Origin: Gonocerus acuteangulatus
Taxonomy: Eukaryota; Arthropoda; Insecta; Hemiptera; Coreidae
NCBI GenBank assembly: GCA_946811695.1
Contig: OX328130.1
Span: forward strand, 71,048,232-71,112,231
DNA length: 64,000 nt
Direction: 5' to 3'
Each line of letters starts with the position of its first letter. Within the stretch, counting starts at the first letter, position 1. Below are positions 58,205 through 64,000 of this stretch, piece by piece. The position numbers were made by a program, and so were the translations under genes. Below the pieces are notes generated by a model. The model was not told the origin of the DNA. It saw nothing but the letters and a program-made list of their open reading frames with translations, and made no database searches.

Positions 58205-58868
58205 GATTTTAATTTTATTAATTTAGCCCCACATTAGTTGCACCAAAATTTTATGATATTAGTTAAGTTATTAATAGTTTATTTAATTGAAATATAATAA
58301 CATGAAATTGAACTTATTTACTCATCGACATAATTCTTGGCCATTAGCACCGACCTCCAGGGTGCAGCCAGGAATTTTCTCAGCAAACCCTGAGATGAGA
58401 AAATTCCTGCCGCCGGTGGGGATCGAACCCACCATCTCCCGCTTATTAATCTAGCACGCTAGCCACTAGACCACGGGAGACCCAGTTTAGAGTTATTGGT
58501 TTAAAATATAAAACGTGGCTAGCTATGCAAATCTTACTACCACAAAACAATATAAGGTGTACGCTATGGAACAGAAATTATCTTGCATCCACAGGCGTAG
58601 CTCAAAGGTTACGTCAGAGATCCAAATAAAATCATCTTGATTTTATTAAACTTCTATAAATCTTCTTCGAAATTTCTTTACAGCACAAACAATCTAGACC
58701 TGCTAGCAGGAGTATATGTAGCAAACTAAACTATATGAGAAAAAATAACAGACGATCGAACCCGGTGGAGATGCCTTCTTGATTTTAGATTGAGGAAATT
58801 TTTGTTAAGTTGGCACTTTATATTACTAAGAAGTAGTAAGATATATTTTCATAAATTTAATATTTTTT

Positions 58869-58922
<54 letters not shown>

Positions 58923-61900
58923 TAGTTGGTAACAGCTTATTCAGTCTTCAATAATTTTGGATTTTATATTACATTTTTGTTGTGGAAATGTTTCGGCTAT
59001 AAGCCATTTACAATCCAATTTTCTGTGAAATACAATTAGCTATGCTGGTTAGGATATTAAGTTAAAATATAAACAAATAATAAACATAAAAATTAGAGTA
59101 TACTAATGTATCAACAACTGACCTGTATGATTTTGCATTATTTTTTTATATACTATAATCTTCAGATTATGTGCTTGTAAATTTGATATTATTTAGTTTG
59201 AGGAGGAAATTTAATTTTTTTTAAATTGTATGGTTCGTGTCTGGAAAGTAATGAATATTTATATCGAAATATTTGGCTAAAAGAATTTTATTGTTAAAAA
59301 CCAGAGAACCAAACATTTCTGTATAAATATTCATTTATTTCTTGACACAAACCATACAAATAAAAAAAATTATAATAAATTATTATTATTATTTATTTTA
59401 TTTGGAGTTTCATTTATTTTTCCATAAGAAAATAAAGGTCTTATTTATTTATTATGTTTGCTTTAATGAAACAAAACCGATTGTTTGGATTTGATTTATT
59501 CTGAGACATTTACCCAACAAAAGCTAATAACTAAGAAACTACAAGAGTGATTGAATGTTGTTACTATACAATTCTTAATGGTAGTAAAGATTCTTCTCAG
59601 TGTTTTTCACTTACTTTACATTATTTTTTGATGGATATTACCTTATGTTCTGAGAAATTTCCTCGGTGATGATATTTTTCAAGAAATAAAACAAATAAGA
59701 AAAAAAATATCCCGCTGACAAACAGTGACAAATTGTGTTTTCCCAGACCATCAAGTGAGTACAAGTTAGTATCCAATTGTACATCTGAAATGACATAAAA
59801 TCATTTAAACAAATTTATTCAAAATAAAAAAAAAGGAAATAAATAATAAGGATTAATAAACTTACTGTAATATGCCATAGATATAGTAAGTATGTGTATT
59901 TCTGAAAATTTTAAAATCCCTTCTCCAAGACAAAAATGTGGAAATATTATTAAAACATTTCTTAAAATTCTTTCTATTTGTTCAAGATACTGTAAAAAAT
60001 ATATTGCAGTCAATGAAAACTGACAAAGCAAATATCATCTTCATATTATCTTATTTTGTTCTTAGTTATTTTATTTATTTAAATTGTAACTTCCAATATT
60101 ATTAACTAACAATTTTAGGACAGGTTATCTATAGGTTATAACCCTTTTGTAGAAGGATAGGGCTGATGCCTTTTCTTTTTTCTAAAGAAAAACCACCACC
60201 CCTTAGTGGGAATAAAACCTGCAACCCTTGTCACAAAGTGTTAAGAGCTCATGCCTTAACAGTCAAGGCCACTGGGCCTCCGTTAGTTATTTTAATATTT
60301 TGTTAACATTTACCTCATCATTGAAAACTCGAAGCACATGTGTACTAGCTGTAGTCATAATACCCAAGAATATATTTATACAAGACAACGAGACAAATGC
60401 TGAACTGGGCACATCAAAGTAAAAGCTTGCTGGGTACATTAGTGGAATAGCAGCCCACCTACAAAAAGCAGATACAATTTAGAGTGTTGGTCATCTTCTA
60501 CTTGACCCTTACGCTGCTATGGACTGATATTTCAGCCGGCAGTGCCCCGAACGCTACGGACTGATATATCAGTTCGGCTTGGCTGTTACAAGCTATTATA
60601 TCAATCCTTCTACTGTTGCCATCTGTAGGATGTTTATAGAAGCTGCAGTGTCCTTCAAAGCCGATTGGGTGCATAGGACTTCAATTTTGTCATTTTAGCT
60701 TCCAACTACTCAACCTACCTGTACAAATACCTGCTCCCTTCCTATTTTAACTGCCGAAAACTGTTGTTTTTCTTTTCCTAGAATTTACCCTGTATATTTC
60801 TCCAGTATATTTTGTGATTTTAAAGTGACAATTGTGTGTGTAAATATTTCTAAGACATTTTATTCTGGACAAGAATTGTTAGAAGTTTTGACGGATATGA
60901 GCAAAAGTCAAGCGGAGTTTTATTTGGATGACGATGAGGGTTCTGATGATGTATCCCAAAATTTTTATATTTGAGATACACCTGGAACTAGTGGAATGCA
61001 AAGTATAAGAGAATTATCTTCCAATGAAACATGGTGAGACAAAATTATTCAGCACAAGGGGCACTCCAGGTGCTAGGGTATCCCGCACCACCCCATCATC
61101 TAGCCACAGTCTAAAGGTTAAGGACTATGCTCGAGTATCTTTGGGCTAGCTAGACACCCTCCACAGGCTGCGCCCGATTATAGTGCCTTTTTCTCAGGAA
61201 GTTTATCATTGAAATACAAAGAAATTTACATTGCATGCTTTTTAAACTGAATACGTGGATGGTGAGCAACCAATTGAAATTAAATATTAATAAAACATTT
61301 TATATGAATTTCTCAAGGGGCAACGGCGACAATCATCATCTAAAAATAGAACTAGACGATGAGAAACTCCAAAAAATAGAAAATTGTAAGTTCTTGGGAG
61401 TTATTTTGGACGAGTACCTTAGTTGGATACCTCAAATTAAAGCTGTAAAATCAAAAACCAACAATTCGCTCTAACAATATGCTCTAACAATCGAAAACTA
61501 TTTTTAAAACATTGCCAAGAATTTAGCAAATTTTTGTACAGAATTAAGGACTATACATTATTTACAGCAGTGCTATTTACTCAATAGTCACTATATTTAC
61601 AAAACATTATTTAATTAATTTTTGGGGCATGGAGTTCACACAACATTTCTGAGGTCTTCAATTACTGCCCAAGTAAAATTAATTGATAAAAAAAATCAAT
61701 TATAATACCATAAAATTAATATTGTTCCGAATAAGAATCTAGACTTGTCTTGGATCAAGTGTTTGTGTGTAGGTTGTGAGTCTCTAGAAATGTTGATATA
61801 TCGTTAATAAAGAGGTTACCCTCTGTCAGTAATTCCTGTAAGTTATAAGATAATTTTAGGCGTTCTCGTGTTTTGCATTCTGTTAACACGTTAGGGCCCA

Positions 61901-62250
61901 GCGTTGTGGCATATGCGTCCGAGAGACGTGTTCTGCGGGCCCAGCATCGTAGCGTATGCATCAAAAGGTAGAGCTATCTACTGACACACATGCCACAACG
62001 TTGGGCCCGCAGAACACATCTCTCGGACGCATATGCCACGACGCTCAAGAGGCTCTCGCCTTTCTTTTTATCCCCACTACTCTGGGCCTTGTCCTGTACC
62101 CTTCATATTTGGTTTGGGACCTTATTATATTATTCCTGGTTAGGCTGAGGGGTCTGGTATCGTATGATACTGAATCCGCCAGAAAAATTCCTTCAGTGAG
62201 CCGGCTGTTGTGGCATATTTCACGCCAAAGTTTAACGTTTCTTCACTTAT

Positions 62251-62298
<48 letters not shown>

Positions 62299-63842
62299 TT
62301 GCTGAAATACAAAAGGAAGACTTGAGCCCTGATGGAAATTTTTTTCGAAGCTATCGGTCCTGAAAGTGTTAATAGTCATTGAAACATTACACTATCTGGA
62401 AGTGGGTTGTTCTTTCTTTGTCTATATGAGTGATTTAGTAACCGTCATATTACCAAATTTTTTATGTACATAACGTAATAAGTGATAAAGAAATTATTAA
62501 CTAATAATGAAAAAACATACCCGTATAAAAAGAGTAAAGTGATGAAACCCGGAAGATTCTTTGCATTTATATAAGCATTTGCCTTAAATATCACTAATGA
62601 AATAATGCAAATTAAAATAGCCAAACAGTAACAAAACTGGAAAAAAAATGGAATATTTTAGTAAAAATAAATAAACTTATTCTAAGGCTTTCATGAAAAA
62701 GCATTGGTCAAATAACTCATTTCTTGGTTCAATGTGTGGCGAAATTCATGAGTACATTTTTTCTAAACATAAACTAATAATATTATAGTCTTCTAGTAAT
62801 GACCGTGTCACAAATTTCCTTGCCGACGTTCTGCTAGTCATACTCCCAGCTTCCTCAGGGCTTAGTCTGAGAATGATTGATTCTCAGACTAAGCCTTGAG
62901 GAAGCTGGCAGTATGACTAGCGAAACGTCGGCAAAGAAGTGTTTGTGACACAATCAATACCAGAAGACTATAATATTTGTAATGACTCGAACCGTGGAAG
63001 TCTACAAGTTAAACGAAAAAAGTATTTGTTGATTAAATTTTTGTTTATTTCAATATTATATTATTTATTTAAATTTTAACGAACATTTATTATTGACACA
63101 GAATTTTAGGACAGGTTATCTATAGGTTACCATCCTTTTCTAACCAGGATAAGGCTGATGTCTTCTCTTTTTTTCTAAAGAAAAGCTACCACCCCTCCTG
63201 ACGGCCTTTTATATTTTCCCCCTCCCTCATTGGGGGGGGGTGTCCACTTACATCAAACTCAGATTTATAGGTTATCTACAGGTTACTACCCTTTTCTAGC
63301 CAGAATAGGGCTAATGCCTTTTATTTTTTTGAAAGAAAAGCCACCACCGCCTGAGAAATCAAATCCACAACCGTCTGCAAAGAGTGCTCATAACACCCAG
63401 AGCAACCCATCAACAGACAACGGAATAGATAAGTTTTTTGTCTATTTGTACAATTCTATATGATCCAGAATTTTTCAAGTTAACAAAAAGCTTCTTTTCC
63501 ACCTGTAGTCCAAATAATTACAAAGAACGTAGTTAGTCTGCCATTGTCAACTATTTTTCAGCATATGACAATGAAATATTATCTTAGTAACCTCAATATT
63601 ATTTTCTTACTAAGTAGAAAAAAAAAAACAAACAAAAAAAACAAAACAAGAAATTACTTACCAAATCCCATATAAATGCTTGAATCCAGTACAATACCCA
63701 GTTTACTCCAGAAATGCATTGTAGATGCTTTGCTCCAGACATCCTTTCCTCGATAAGGTACATGACAAATGACGCAGGAATAAAACTCAGTGCAAAAATC
63801 AATGAAACAGCGTGCAAAAGAGCATCCTCTTGTTTTTTAAGG
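39287..63842 (-). CDS. ABCA-subfamily ATP-binding cassette transporter, C-terminal half (11 exons, 565 codons)
   Basis: ABCA proteins are large membrane pumps, mostly lipid exporters. Exons in order on minus: 63842-63662, 62636-62521, 60458-60314, 59989-59866, 59784-59642, 58047-57940, 57846-57733, 55413-55216, 54322-54188, 51861-51665 and 39521-39287. All have GT-AG borders and continuous phase. The first five encode hydrophobic segments of the second membrane domain. The rest form nucleotide-binding domain 2: Walker [12 protein letters not shown]-loop [13 protein letters not shown], signature [14 protein letters not shown] (Thr for the usual Ser), Walker B/D-loop [13 protein letters not shown] and the H-loop [11 protein letters not shown]. 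The frame stops at LEE|GTAAGA, so at least one short 3' exon is unseen, and the N-terminal half lies beyond 64000. MCM10 and several transposons occupy its introns. Confidence 0.92.
39522..41118. other. ABCA intron, left part
   Basis: It contains a 27-nt T run near 40235, an imperfect hairpin around 40452-40500 (GGTGGTACAAAGTTAC against GTTACTTTGTACCACC) and, at 40660-40827, a degraded CATGGGCGTATATAG MITE. No exon recognised. Confidence 0.5.
40660..40827. mobile_element. Degraded MITE of the CATGGGCGTATATAG family
   Basis: TTTATTTTTAAGGTTTTTAT, TTTTTACCGTTTAAATC and CCCTTATATAAGCCCATGG match the right half of 14979-15393. Confidence 0.6.
41119..41583 (+). repeat. 5' LTR of the plus-strand Gypsy element
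   Basis: 465 bp; it ends CCAACA and is followed by AGTGGTGACCCCGACGATG, the likely primer-binding region. Confidence 0.93.
41575..42483 (+). CDS. Gypsy Gag, 302 aa
   Basis: A capsid-type Gag: [20 protein letters not shown] near residue 60, then [20 protein letters not shown] near 125. The C-terminus is Arg/Ser-rich with one unusual zinc-knuckle-like motif, [18 protein letters not shown] (Cys-x2-His-x9-Cys-x3-Cys), a form I know from arthropod Gypsy elements. The ATG at 41575 lies 9 bp inside the 5' LTR end, so the first codons are read through the LTR border and the primer-binding site. If that start is wrong, the next in-frame Met is much further downstream. The frame ends at TAG 42481, four bases after the slippery heptamer TTTAAAC. 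Confidence 0.9.
   Translation: MPTSGDPDDEKAKGQQPSDILPCGSKMPLPQKITEEESEVSAFSGAHNRLPPFHKANPSLWFAHAEAVFFTSKVTSQVMKYQATMANLGMEVLEQVADLIDRADTNTPYDDLKARLIQVYGESETRRIQRLLQDTQLGNQRPSQLLRIMLQQAGTIVSREMVRTLWLRNLPSRMQAILTATGQDDLEKLAATADKIAEIETPVETFSLSQEEARPQQSPSLSIAPPSIDQLVMELRSLRTEVAELRQAHRSRSNDRNPWRDTRSRPPSRSSSRGGLCFYHYRFKDKAKKCTKPCNYKVNLNP
42471..42477 (+). promoter_or_regulatory. Candidate -1 ribosomal frameshift site TTTAAAC
   Basis: The heptamer is phased as T TTA AAC in the gag frame (the codons for Leu-Asn). A -1 slip leads into CCC CTA GGG CTG, which is the pol frame, open without interruption through protease to integrase. The gag stop is at 42481. TTTAAAC is one of the strongest known eukaryotic -1 slippery sequences. 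A downstream stimulatory structure was not modelled. Confidence 0.75.
42477..45629 (+). CDS. Gypsy Pol: protease, reverse transcriptase, RNase H, integrase
   Basis: The frame is entered by a -1 shift; the first in-frame ATG is only at 42690, after the protease active site, so a separate start there would lose it. Protease: [51 protein letters not shown] and the catalytic [11 protein letters not shown]. RNase [43 protein letters not shown] and ADTLSRL. Integrase zinc domain: [15 protein letters not shown]...[11 protein letters not shown] core: [47 protein letters not shown]. All catalytic residues are present. The stop TAG at 45627-45629 overlaps the first bases of the 3' LTR. Confidence 0.95.
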   Translation, partial: PLGLANEAAIASAQPQRRLFVRDKRSGKIFLIDTGASISTIPRNPQKHRSPTDYSLIAANNTRISTYGESTMILDLGLRRSFPWTFVIADVGKPIIGADFLFRHGLVVDIRNKQLRDGTTGLTACGTVSMVSVSTISTIPEDCKYSHILREFPNLTRPSPIRGPSPTVVQHHIETKGNPVTSKSRRLPPDKYKAVKEHFQQLMNEGICRPSKSPWSSPLHVVTKKNGTLRPCGDYRMLNKQTVPDRYPVPNLLDFTTQLEGKKIFSTLDVVRAFYHIPVAEEDIEKTAVITPFGLMEFTRMSFGLRNAAQTFQRFSDTLFRDLPFIFPYLDDYFIASADEDEHERHIREVFKRMDDNGLTLNVAKCVFGKSEIDFLGYRVNSCGITPLPTKVQTIAEFPQPTTICQLRRFLGMVNFYRRCIPDAATVQTPLNRLLHNTKKNDKRPVPWTEESLEAFQKTKESLAAAAQLAHQSTHEELSLACDASDIGIGAVLQQRKNGIWRPLSFFSRALSQTQKNYSAYDRELLAVYEAVKHFRPLLEGLNFTIVTDHKPLVHAFEQKPTSACPRRIRQLNFISQFSTDIKYQPGKENMVADTLSRLEEVQLPDDLDALAEAQKKDPSIADLKKNPSLNFKLIDIPGFHGPLLCEMSTVKARPYIPEGLRKALFNRLHGLSHPGVRATRKLISQRFFWPEMNRDIGTWTKSCIPCQRSKVQRHTQTPLGTFPRAQRFEHVHLDLIGPLPTSNGNRYCLTMMDRGTRWPEAIPLPDITAATVSEAFYTHWIARFGTPSRITTDQGRQFEAEIFQRLAVLMGIEKKRTTAYHPQSNGCIERWHRTLKAALTAHLDTDRWSELLPTVLLGLRSAFREDMGASVAEALYGQPLRLPGEFFHESPIQQEPAAALRLLKEDLAKLKPAEPRSTTRKVFQHEDLQKCSHVFLREDAVRSPLVPPYSGPYPILKRAEKHFTIQLGDREVTVSLDRLKPAYRLMDTENIPRTSTEVTPKSDTTNHTANMNRTSDAARSTPPPYRTRSGRQVRLNTRFCDSVTRGGVV
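45625..46089 (+). repeat. 3' LTR of the plus-strand Gypsy element
   Basis: 465 bp, preceded by the polypurine tract and followed by the target duplication AAAG. Confidence 0.93.
46090..46620 (+). other. Probable MCM10 promoter and 5' UTR region
   Basis: 531 bp between the Gypsy 3' LTR and the MCM10 ATG. AT-rich, with no canonical TATA box singled out. ATTAACATAATGG is a fair arthropod start context. Confidence 0.4.
46621..49431 (+). CDS. MCM10: MCM10 replication initiation protein, single exon, 936 aa
   Basis: MCM10 binds DNA and the MCM2-7 helicase and is needed to activate replication origins. The frame is uninterrupted from ATG 46621 to TAG 49429. The N-terminus is acidic and begins [13 protein letters not shown]. 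The conserved OB-fold and zinc-finger core lies at about residues 195-385: [35 protein letters not shown], then [17 protein letters not shown] and [15 protein letters not shown], giving the CCCH zinc site. A KSNK-like [14 protein letters not shown] follows. The C-terminal zinc domain at about 835-900 shows [24 protein letters not shown] and [12 protein letters not shown]. Length fits animal MCM10 proteins. It is nested antisense in an ABCA intron. It shows no pseudogene features; whether it is the ancestral gene or a retained retrocopy cannot be decided here. Confidence 0.95.
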   Translation: MDEFDEADLLSLAIESAEKESESVSSAKKSPKSTLSNETPPVAASNSPDKNEFFVDDDDILAEAFKCVEESRKISGGKKKINSLIGVDLNFEETGAQEDSIKPPVKKSNGLKIEKSVVHSGDTDSSDDEDNKYFEEVRYNTYGKTIKTALKDVETSSGLVNRTQASSWKGKPQVNATSFLAPEKKIPSKQTNEASYDPVFGIRIVNPLVSSQTIKEKMAGRTPINFMKLKSHVVNGDLKSDWVIAAVIVRKFPPRVSQKGSNYSNWIISDLKGCLKTASLFLFGRAHEDLWKTPSGTVLAILNPSVLNDNKTTDFEAKLSIKSGDQVMIWGKSKDLGQCNFRKKNGEICGTFVNVSECEFCVYHVQQEYKKFNSRAELQTNGKAKVNLRNKVLGKNEVFYGGKSFTAMPFMGKKAQNPKDKERLKGLGMPKCNDAPPEKMSIPLLQRSNKMFNLLPSGNSMLPCNPADEKRLSALLGKEKTNESVAETVVKNSLKAISGINTSNKEKKPCENSAHSNNIADEKRKSLLLKKENKSVGEAPGKSPSIKTTSLLNTPNNEKKLLLKNPGNEISFDLEVCSPKFTPPVNKVLKENTKGSQRALEKNRLQKRFSNLVSMTSDSAIVAKPVLSVPPTIRLSSEKSQISNALSKPLQTHSPKTEGINKTLPSPRKGRNENIPKQKSNSKLGLNEPSADEETLDPTNTVNSIGENLNNVLAVQRQKPSPKAPPNSGMSKAKLRALQFIKSKGPISKENPSGTEGSKKGIKRPLSPTSEEDNDKKPVLSERFLQLMNQKSIREDLVEAREIEQEFEYFDKMEKKDRLEEKMLNTFKVDCKAVRCLKCNYIWFSASDACKAEGHPIKVVDAVKRFFKCGKCSNRTISLTLIPLIPCKKCFSSNWVRAPMIREKLVKNDTLSIRGGEQKFVNGSITNGSLDLLVPD
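49432..50569 (+). other. MCM10 3' UTR and AT-rich sequence
   Basis: AATAAA at 49768-49773, about 340 bp after the stop, is the likely polyadenylation signal. Nothing else is recognised up to the Helitron-like remnant. Confidence 0.55.
50570..51340 (+). mobile_element. Helitron-like remnant
   Basis: An open frame from the ATG at 50639 reads [20 protein letters not shown] followed by a basic region ending in a stop at 50834. This basic N-terminus resembles proteins carried by insect Helitron/Pif1-helicase elements, from memory. The stretch ends at about 51337 with GAATTTGCCGGGTCAGCTAG before T, consistent with a CTAG Helitron 3' terminus. The central helicase part is absent. Confidence 0.45.
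51665..51861 (-). CDS. ABCA exon, Walker B / D-loop / H-loop
   Basis: Starts with [16 protein letters not shown], passes through [20 protein letters not shown] and ends HLKNK split by the intron. Acceptor AATATTTTAG, donor GTAAGT. Confidence 0.93.
52112..53663 (+). mobile_element. Tc1-family transposon (DD34E), 1552 bp, inactive
   Basis: Imperfect inverted ends of about 40 bp (ACTCCTCGACAAAAAAAACG and CGTTTTTTTTGACGAGGAGT), each flanked by TA, enclose a transposase gene broken by two frameshifts. It lies in an ABCA intron. Confidence 0.92.
52404..53426 (+). pseudogene. Tc1 transposase, two frameshifts
   Basis: The ATG at 52404 opens [19 protein letters not shown] and a paired-type helix-turn-helix ([20 protein letters not shown]), then GSGRPRVT. 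A 1-nt shift near 52593 moves the gene to another frame ([17 protein letters not shown]), which reaches LFTDET, the first catalytic Asp. A second shift near 52945 leads to [13 protein letters not shown], then [14 protein letters not shown] (second Asp) and [15 protein letters not shown] (Glu). Thirty-four residues separate Asp and Glu, the DD34E of Tc1. All catalytic residues survive, but the protein cannot be made. Confidence 0.92.
53664..54187. other. ABCA intron remainder
   Basis: AT-rich sequence with long T runs; no exon or RNA gene recognised. Confidence 0.5.
54188..54322 (-). CDS. ABCA exon, ABC signature
   Basis: 45 codons: [20 protein letters not shown] then [20 protein letters not shown]. 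Acceptor TTTTTTCCAG, donor GTAAGT. The signature has Thr in place of the usual Ser. Confidence 0.92.
54575..54930 (-). mobile_element. SINE B, longest copy with tRNA-like head
   Basis: On minus, the head is GCGAGGTTAGCTCAGTGGTA, GAGCACTGGACTAATAAGC and GCCTGAGTTCAAATCCCGAG, with clear A-box and B-box-like promoters. The body contains CTTCTAGTGTCTTCG and CCTTTAATTAATTTAATTAA. The rest matches 13420-13660. Confidence 0.8.
55216..55413 (-). CDS. ABCA exon, Q-loop region of NBD2
   Basis: 66 codons from [20 protein letters not shown] through [20 protein letters not shown] to KEKKIN. Acceptor TATTCTCTAG, donor GTAAGA. Confidence 0.93.
55414..57232. other. ABCA intron with low-complexity and repeat sequence
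   Basis: AATTGTAATTAC-rich low-complexity DNA lies on both sides (55460-55660 and 56090-56300) of a repeat block at 55900-56060 that carries the hairpin motif GGGCGAAATATAAC. No further exon. Confidence 0.55.
57235..57433 (-). mobile_element. SINE A copy
   Basis: GGTTATCTACAGGTTACCAC, TTTTCTAGCCAGGATAGAGC and TAGTGGGAATCGAACCCACA, with the head at the right end. Confidence 0.82.
57733..57846 (-). CDS. ABCA exon, Walker A of NBD2
   Basis: 38 codons: [20 protein letters not shown] then [18 protein letters not shown]. Acceptor GATTGAAG, donor GTAAAA. Confidence 0.93.
57940..58047 (-). CDS. ABCA exon, linker before NBD2
   Basis: 36 codons: [20 protein letters not shown] then [16 protein letters not shown]. 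Acidic ED..V..ER linker typical of ABCA. Acceptor TTTTTAAAG, donor GTACAT. Confidence 0.9.
58137..58201. repeat. (TG)n(TA)n microsatellite
   Basis: GTGTGT tract continuing as a TA array. Confidence 0.9.
58325..58490 (-). mobile_element. SINE C copy without the nested insertion
   Basis: On minus: GGGTCTCCCGTGGTCTAGTG, GGTGGGTTCGATCCCCACCG, GCGGCAGGAATTTTCTCATC and CACCCTGGAGGTCGGTGCTA. It provides the empty-site comparison for the nested element at 23883-24787. Confidence 0.8.
58491..59641. other. ABCA intron; (TA)n array at 58872-58920
   Basis: AT-rich. It contains inverted text around 59225-59370 (ATGGTTCGTGTCTGGAAAGT against TGACACAAACCAT), suggesting a decayed inverted-repeat element. 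No exon seen. Confidence 0.5.
59642..59784 (-). CDS. ABCA exon, last membrane segment of the second half
   Basis: [20 protein letters not shown], then the hydrophobic [17 protein letters not shown]. Acceptor TCATTTCAG, donor GTAATA; two leading bases. Confidence 0.9.
59866..59989 (-). CDS. ABCA exon, loop after the membrane domain
   Basis: [20 protein letters not shown] then [20 protein letters not shown], matching the ABCA L..FPHFCLG.G... signature. Acceptor TTTTTTACAG, donor GTAAGT. Confidence 0.92.
60068..60282 (-). mobile_element. SINE A copy, diverged
   Basis: ACAGGTTATCTATAGGTTAT, TTTCTAAAGAAAAACCACCA and GTGGGAATAAAACCTGCAAC. Confidence 0.75.
60314..60458 (-). CDS. ABCA exon, membrane segments
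   Basis: [20 protein letters not shown] then [20 protein letters not shown]; ends FNDE before GTAAAT. Acceptor TTTTTGTAG. Confidence 0.92.
60500..61020 (+). other. Possible piggyBac-like remnant
   Basis: Imperfect repeats (TATGGACTGATATTTCAGCC and TACGGACTGATATATCAG) are followed at about 60899-61010 by an acidic frame [20 protein letters not shown] with a stop soon after, reminiscent of piggyBac transposase N-termini. The evidence is thin. Confidence 0.25.
61235..61474 (+). pseudogene. LINE reverse transcriptase fragment
   Basis: [20 protein letters not shown] then [20 protein letters not shown], the block downstream of the RT catalytic site in Jockey/I-type LINEs (LKLN..KT, KFLGV.LD..L.W). 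Truncated at both ends, inside an ABCA intron. Confidence 0.8.
61902..62044. repeat. Inverted repeat, about 46-bp arms
   Basis: GTTGTGGCATATGCGTCCGA, GAGACGTGTTCTGCGGGCCC is mirrored by GGGCCCGCAGAACACATCTC, TCGGACGCATATGCCACGAC after a loop of about 50 bp. Confidence 0.75.
62252..62294. repeat. (TA)n microsatellite
   Basis: TA array. Confidence 0.9.
62521..62636 (-). CDS. ABCA exon, membrane segment
   Basis: [20 protein letters not shown] then [18 protein letters not shown]; ends with two bases of a Gly codon. Acceptor TTTTTTCCAG, donor GTATGT. Confidence 0.9.
62790..62960. repeat. Foldback repeat with hairpin motif, second family
   Basis: Arms TGCCGACGTTCTGCTAGTCA, TACTCCCAGCTTCCTCAGGG and CCTTGAGGAAGCTGGCAGTA, TGACTAGCGAAACGTCGGCA are inverted around GATTGATTCTCAG, with flanks TATAGTCTTCTAG and AGAAGACTATA. 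Confidence 0.75.
63060..63195 (-). mobile_element. SINE A 3' part
   Basis: ACAGGTTATCTATAGGTTAC, CTAACCAGGATAAGGCTGAT and TTTCTAAAGAAAAGCTACCA; the head is missing. Confidence 0.7.
63265..63410 (-). mobile_element. SINE A, second partial copy
   Basis: TAGGTTATCTACAGGTTACT, TTTCTAGCCAGAATAGGG and AAATCAAATCCACAACC, in the same orientation as the copy just to its left. Confidence 0.7.
63662..63842 (-). CDS. ABCA exon, first visible (membrane domain 2)
   Basis: One base, then [40 protein letters not shown] and [20 protein letters not shown]. The IEER..GAKH.Q..SG...YW sequence is diagnostic of ABCA transporters. Acceptor TATTTTTAG, donor GTAAGT. Upstream exons lie beyond the window. Confidence 0.93.
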
Positions 63843-64000
63843 CTAAAAATAGCCATTTATTATTTCCAATAAAAATAGCTATTTATTATTTCCAATAGCT
63901 TTATTATTTGACATAAGCTATCAACACCTACTAACTATAAGTTTTATATCAAGTCTTTTACAGTTGGTCAAAAAAATAACCCATATTTCGGCTTCCTCCC

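Overview
The window is nuclear DNA of a eukaryote, most likely an arthropod and probably an insect. Genes have short exons with GT-AG introns, the DNA is AT-rich, and the space between exons is filled with arthropod-type transposons: Ty3/Gypsy, BEL/Pao, Tc1-mariner, Jockey-like LINE, Helitron-like and tRNA-derived SINEs. No species assignment is possible from the sequence alone.

Three host genes are visible. (1) A plus-strand CRAL-TRIO (alpha-tocopherol-transfer/clavesin type) gene occupies about 6.9-28.3 kb. Its last exons are at 25238-25348, 26320-26464 and 28239-28267. Two homologous, phase-compatible copies of the preceding exon lie at 6903-7099 and 15896-16089. The 5' exons were not found. 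(2) A minus-strand ABCA-family transporter runs from beyond the right edge down to 39287. Eleven exons (565 codons) encode the second membrane domain and nucleotide-binding domain 2; the last coding exon was not found. (3) An uninterrupted 936-codon MCM10 gene (46621-49431, plus) lies inside the 12.1-kb ABCA intron, antisense to the transporter.

Mobile DNA, left to right: a Tc1/mariner-superfamily element with 473-bp terminal inverted repeats and a spliced, internally deleted transposase (161-2456); a LINE RNase H fragment (3906-4480); MITEs at 4595-5455, 14979-15393 and 37326-37811; a 353-bp-arm palindrome (8943-9681); a defective Ty3/Gypsy element (17137-23631, minus) whose 3' end carries a 446-bp-arm foldback; a SINE with a nested inverted-repeat element (23811-24902); a deleted BEL/Pao element (29738-36075, minus); a near-intact, young Ty3/Gypsy element (41119-46089, plus) with an apparent TTTAAAC -1 frameshift site, inserted 531 bp upstream of the MCM10 start codon; a Helitron-like remnant (50570-51340); and a dead DD34E Tc1 element (52112-53663). 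Three tRNA-headed SINE families (called A, B and C here) recur through the window.

The most unusual recurring signal is a compact structural motif, CTGANGA-N-hairpin-GAAA, often followed by CGTC. It sits in several otherwise different repeats and resembles a hammerhead ribozyme core carrying one extra nucleotide. The host genes do not form a pathway; the window is a gene-sparse, transposon-rich neighbourhood.
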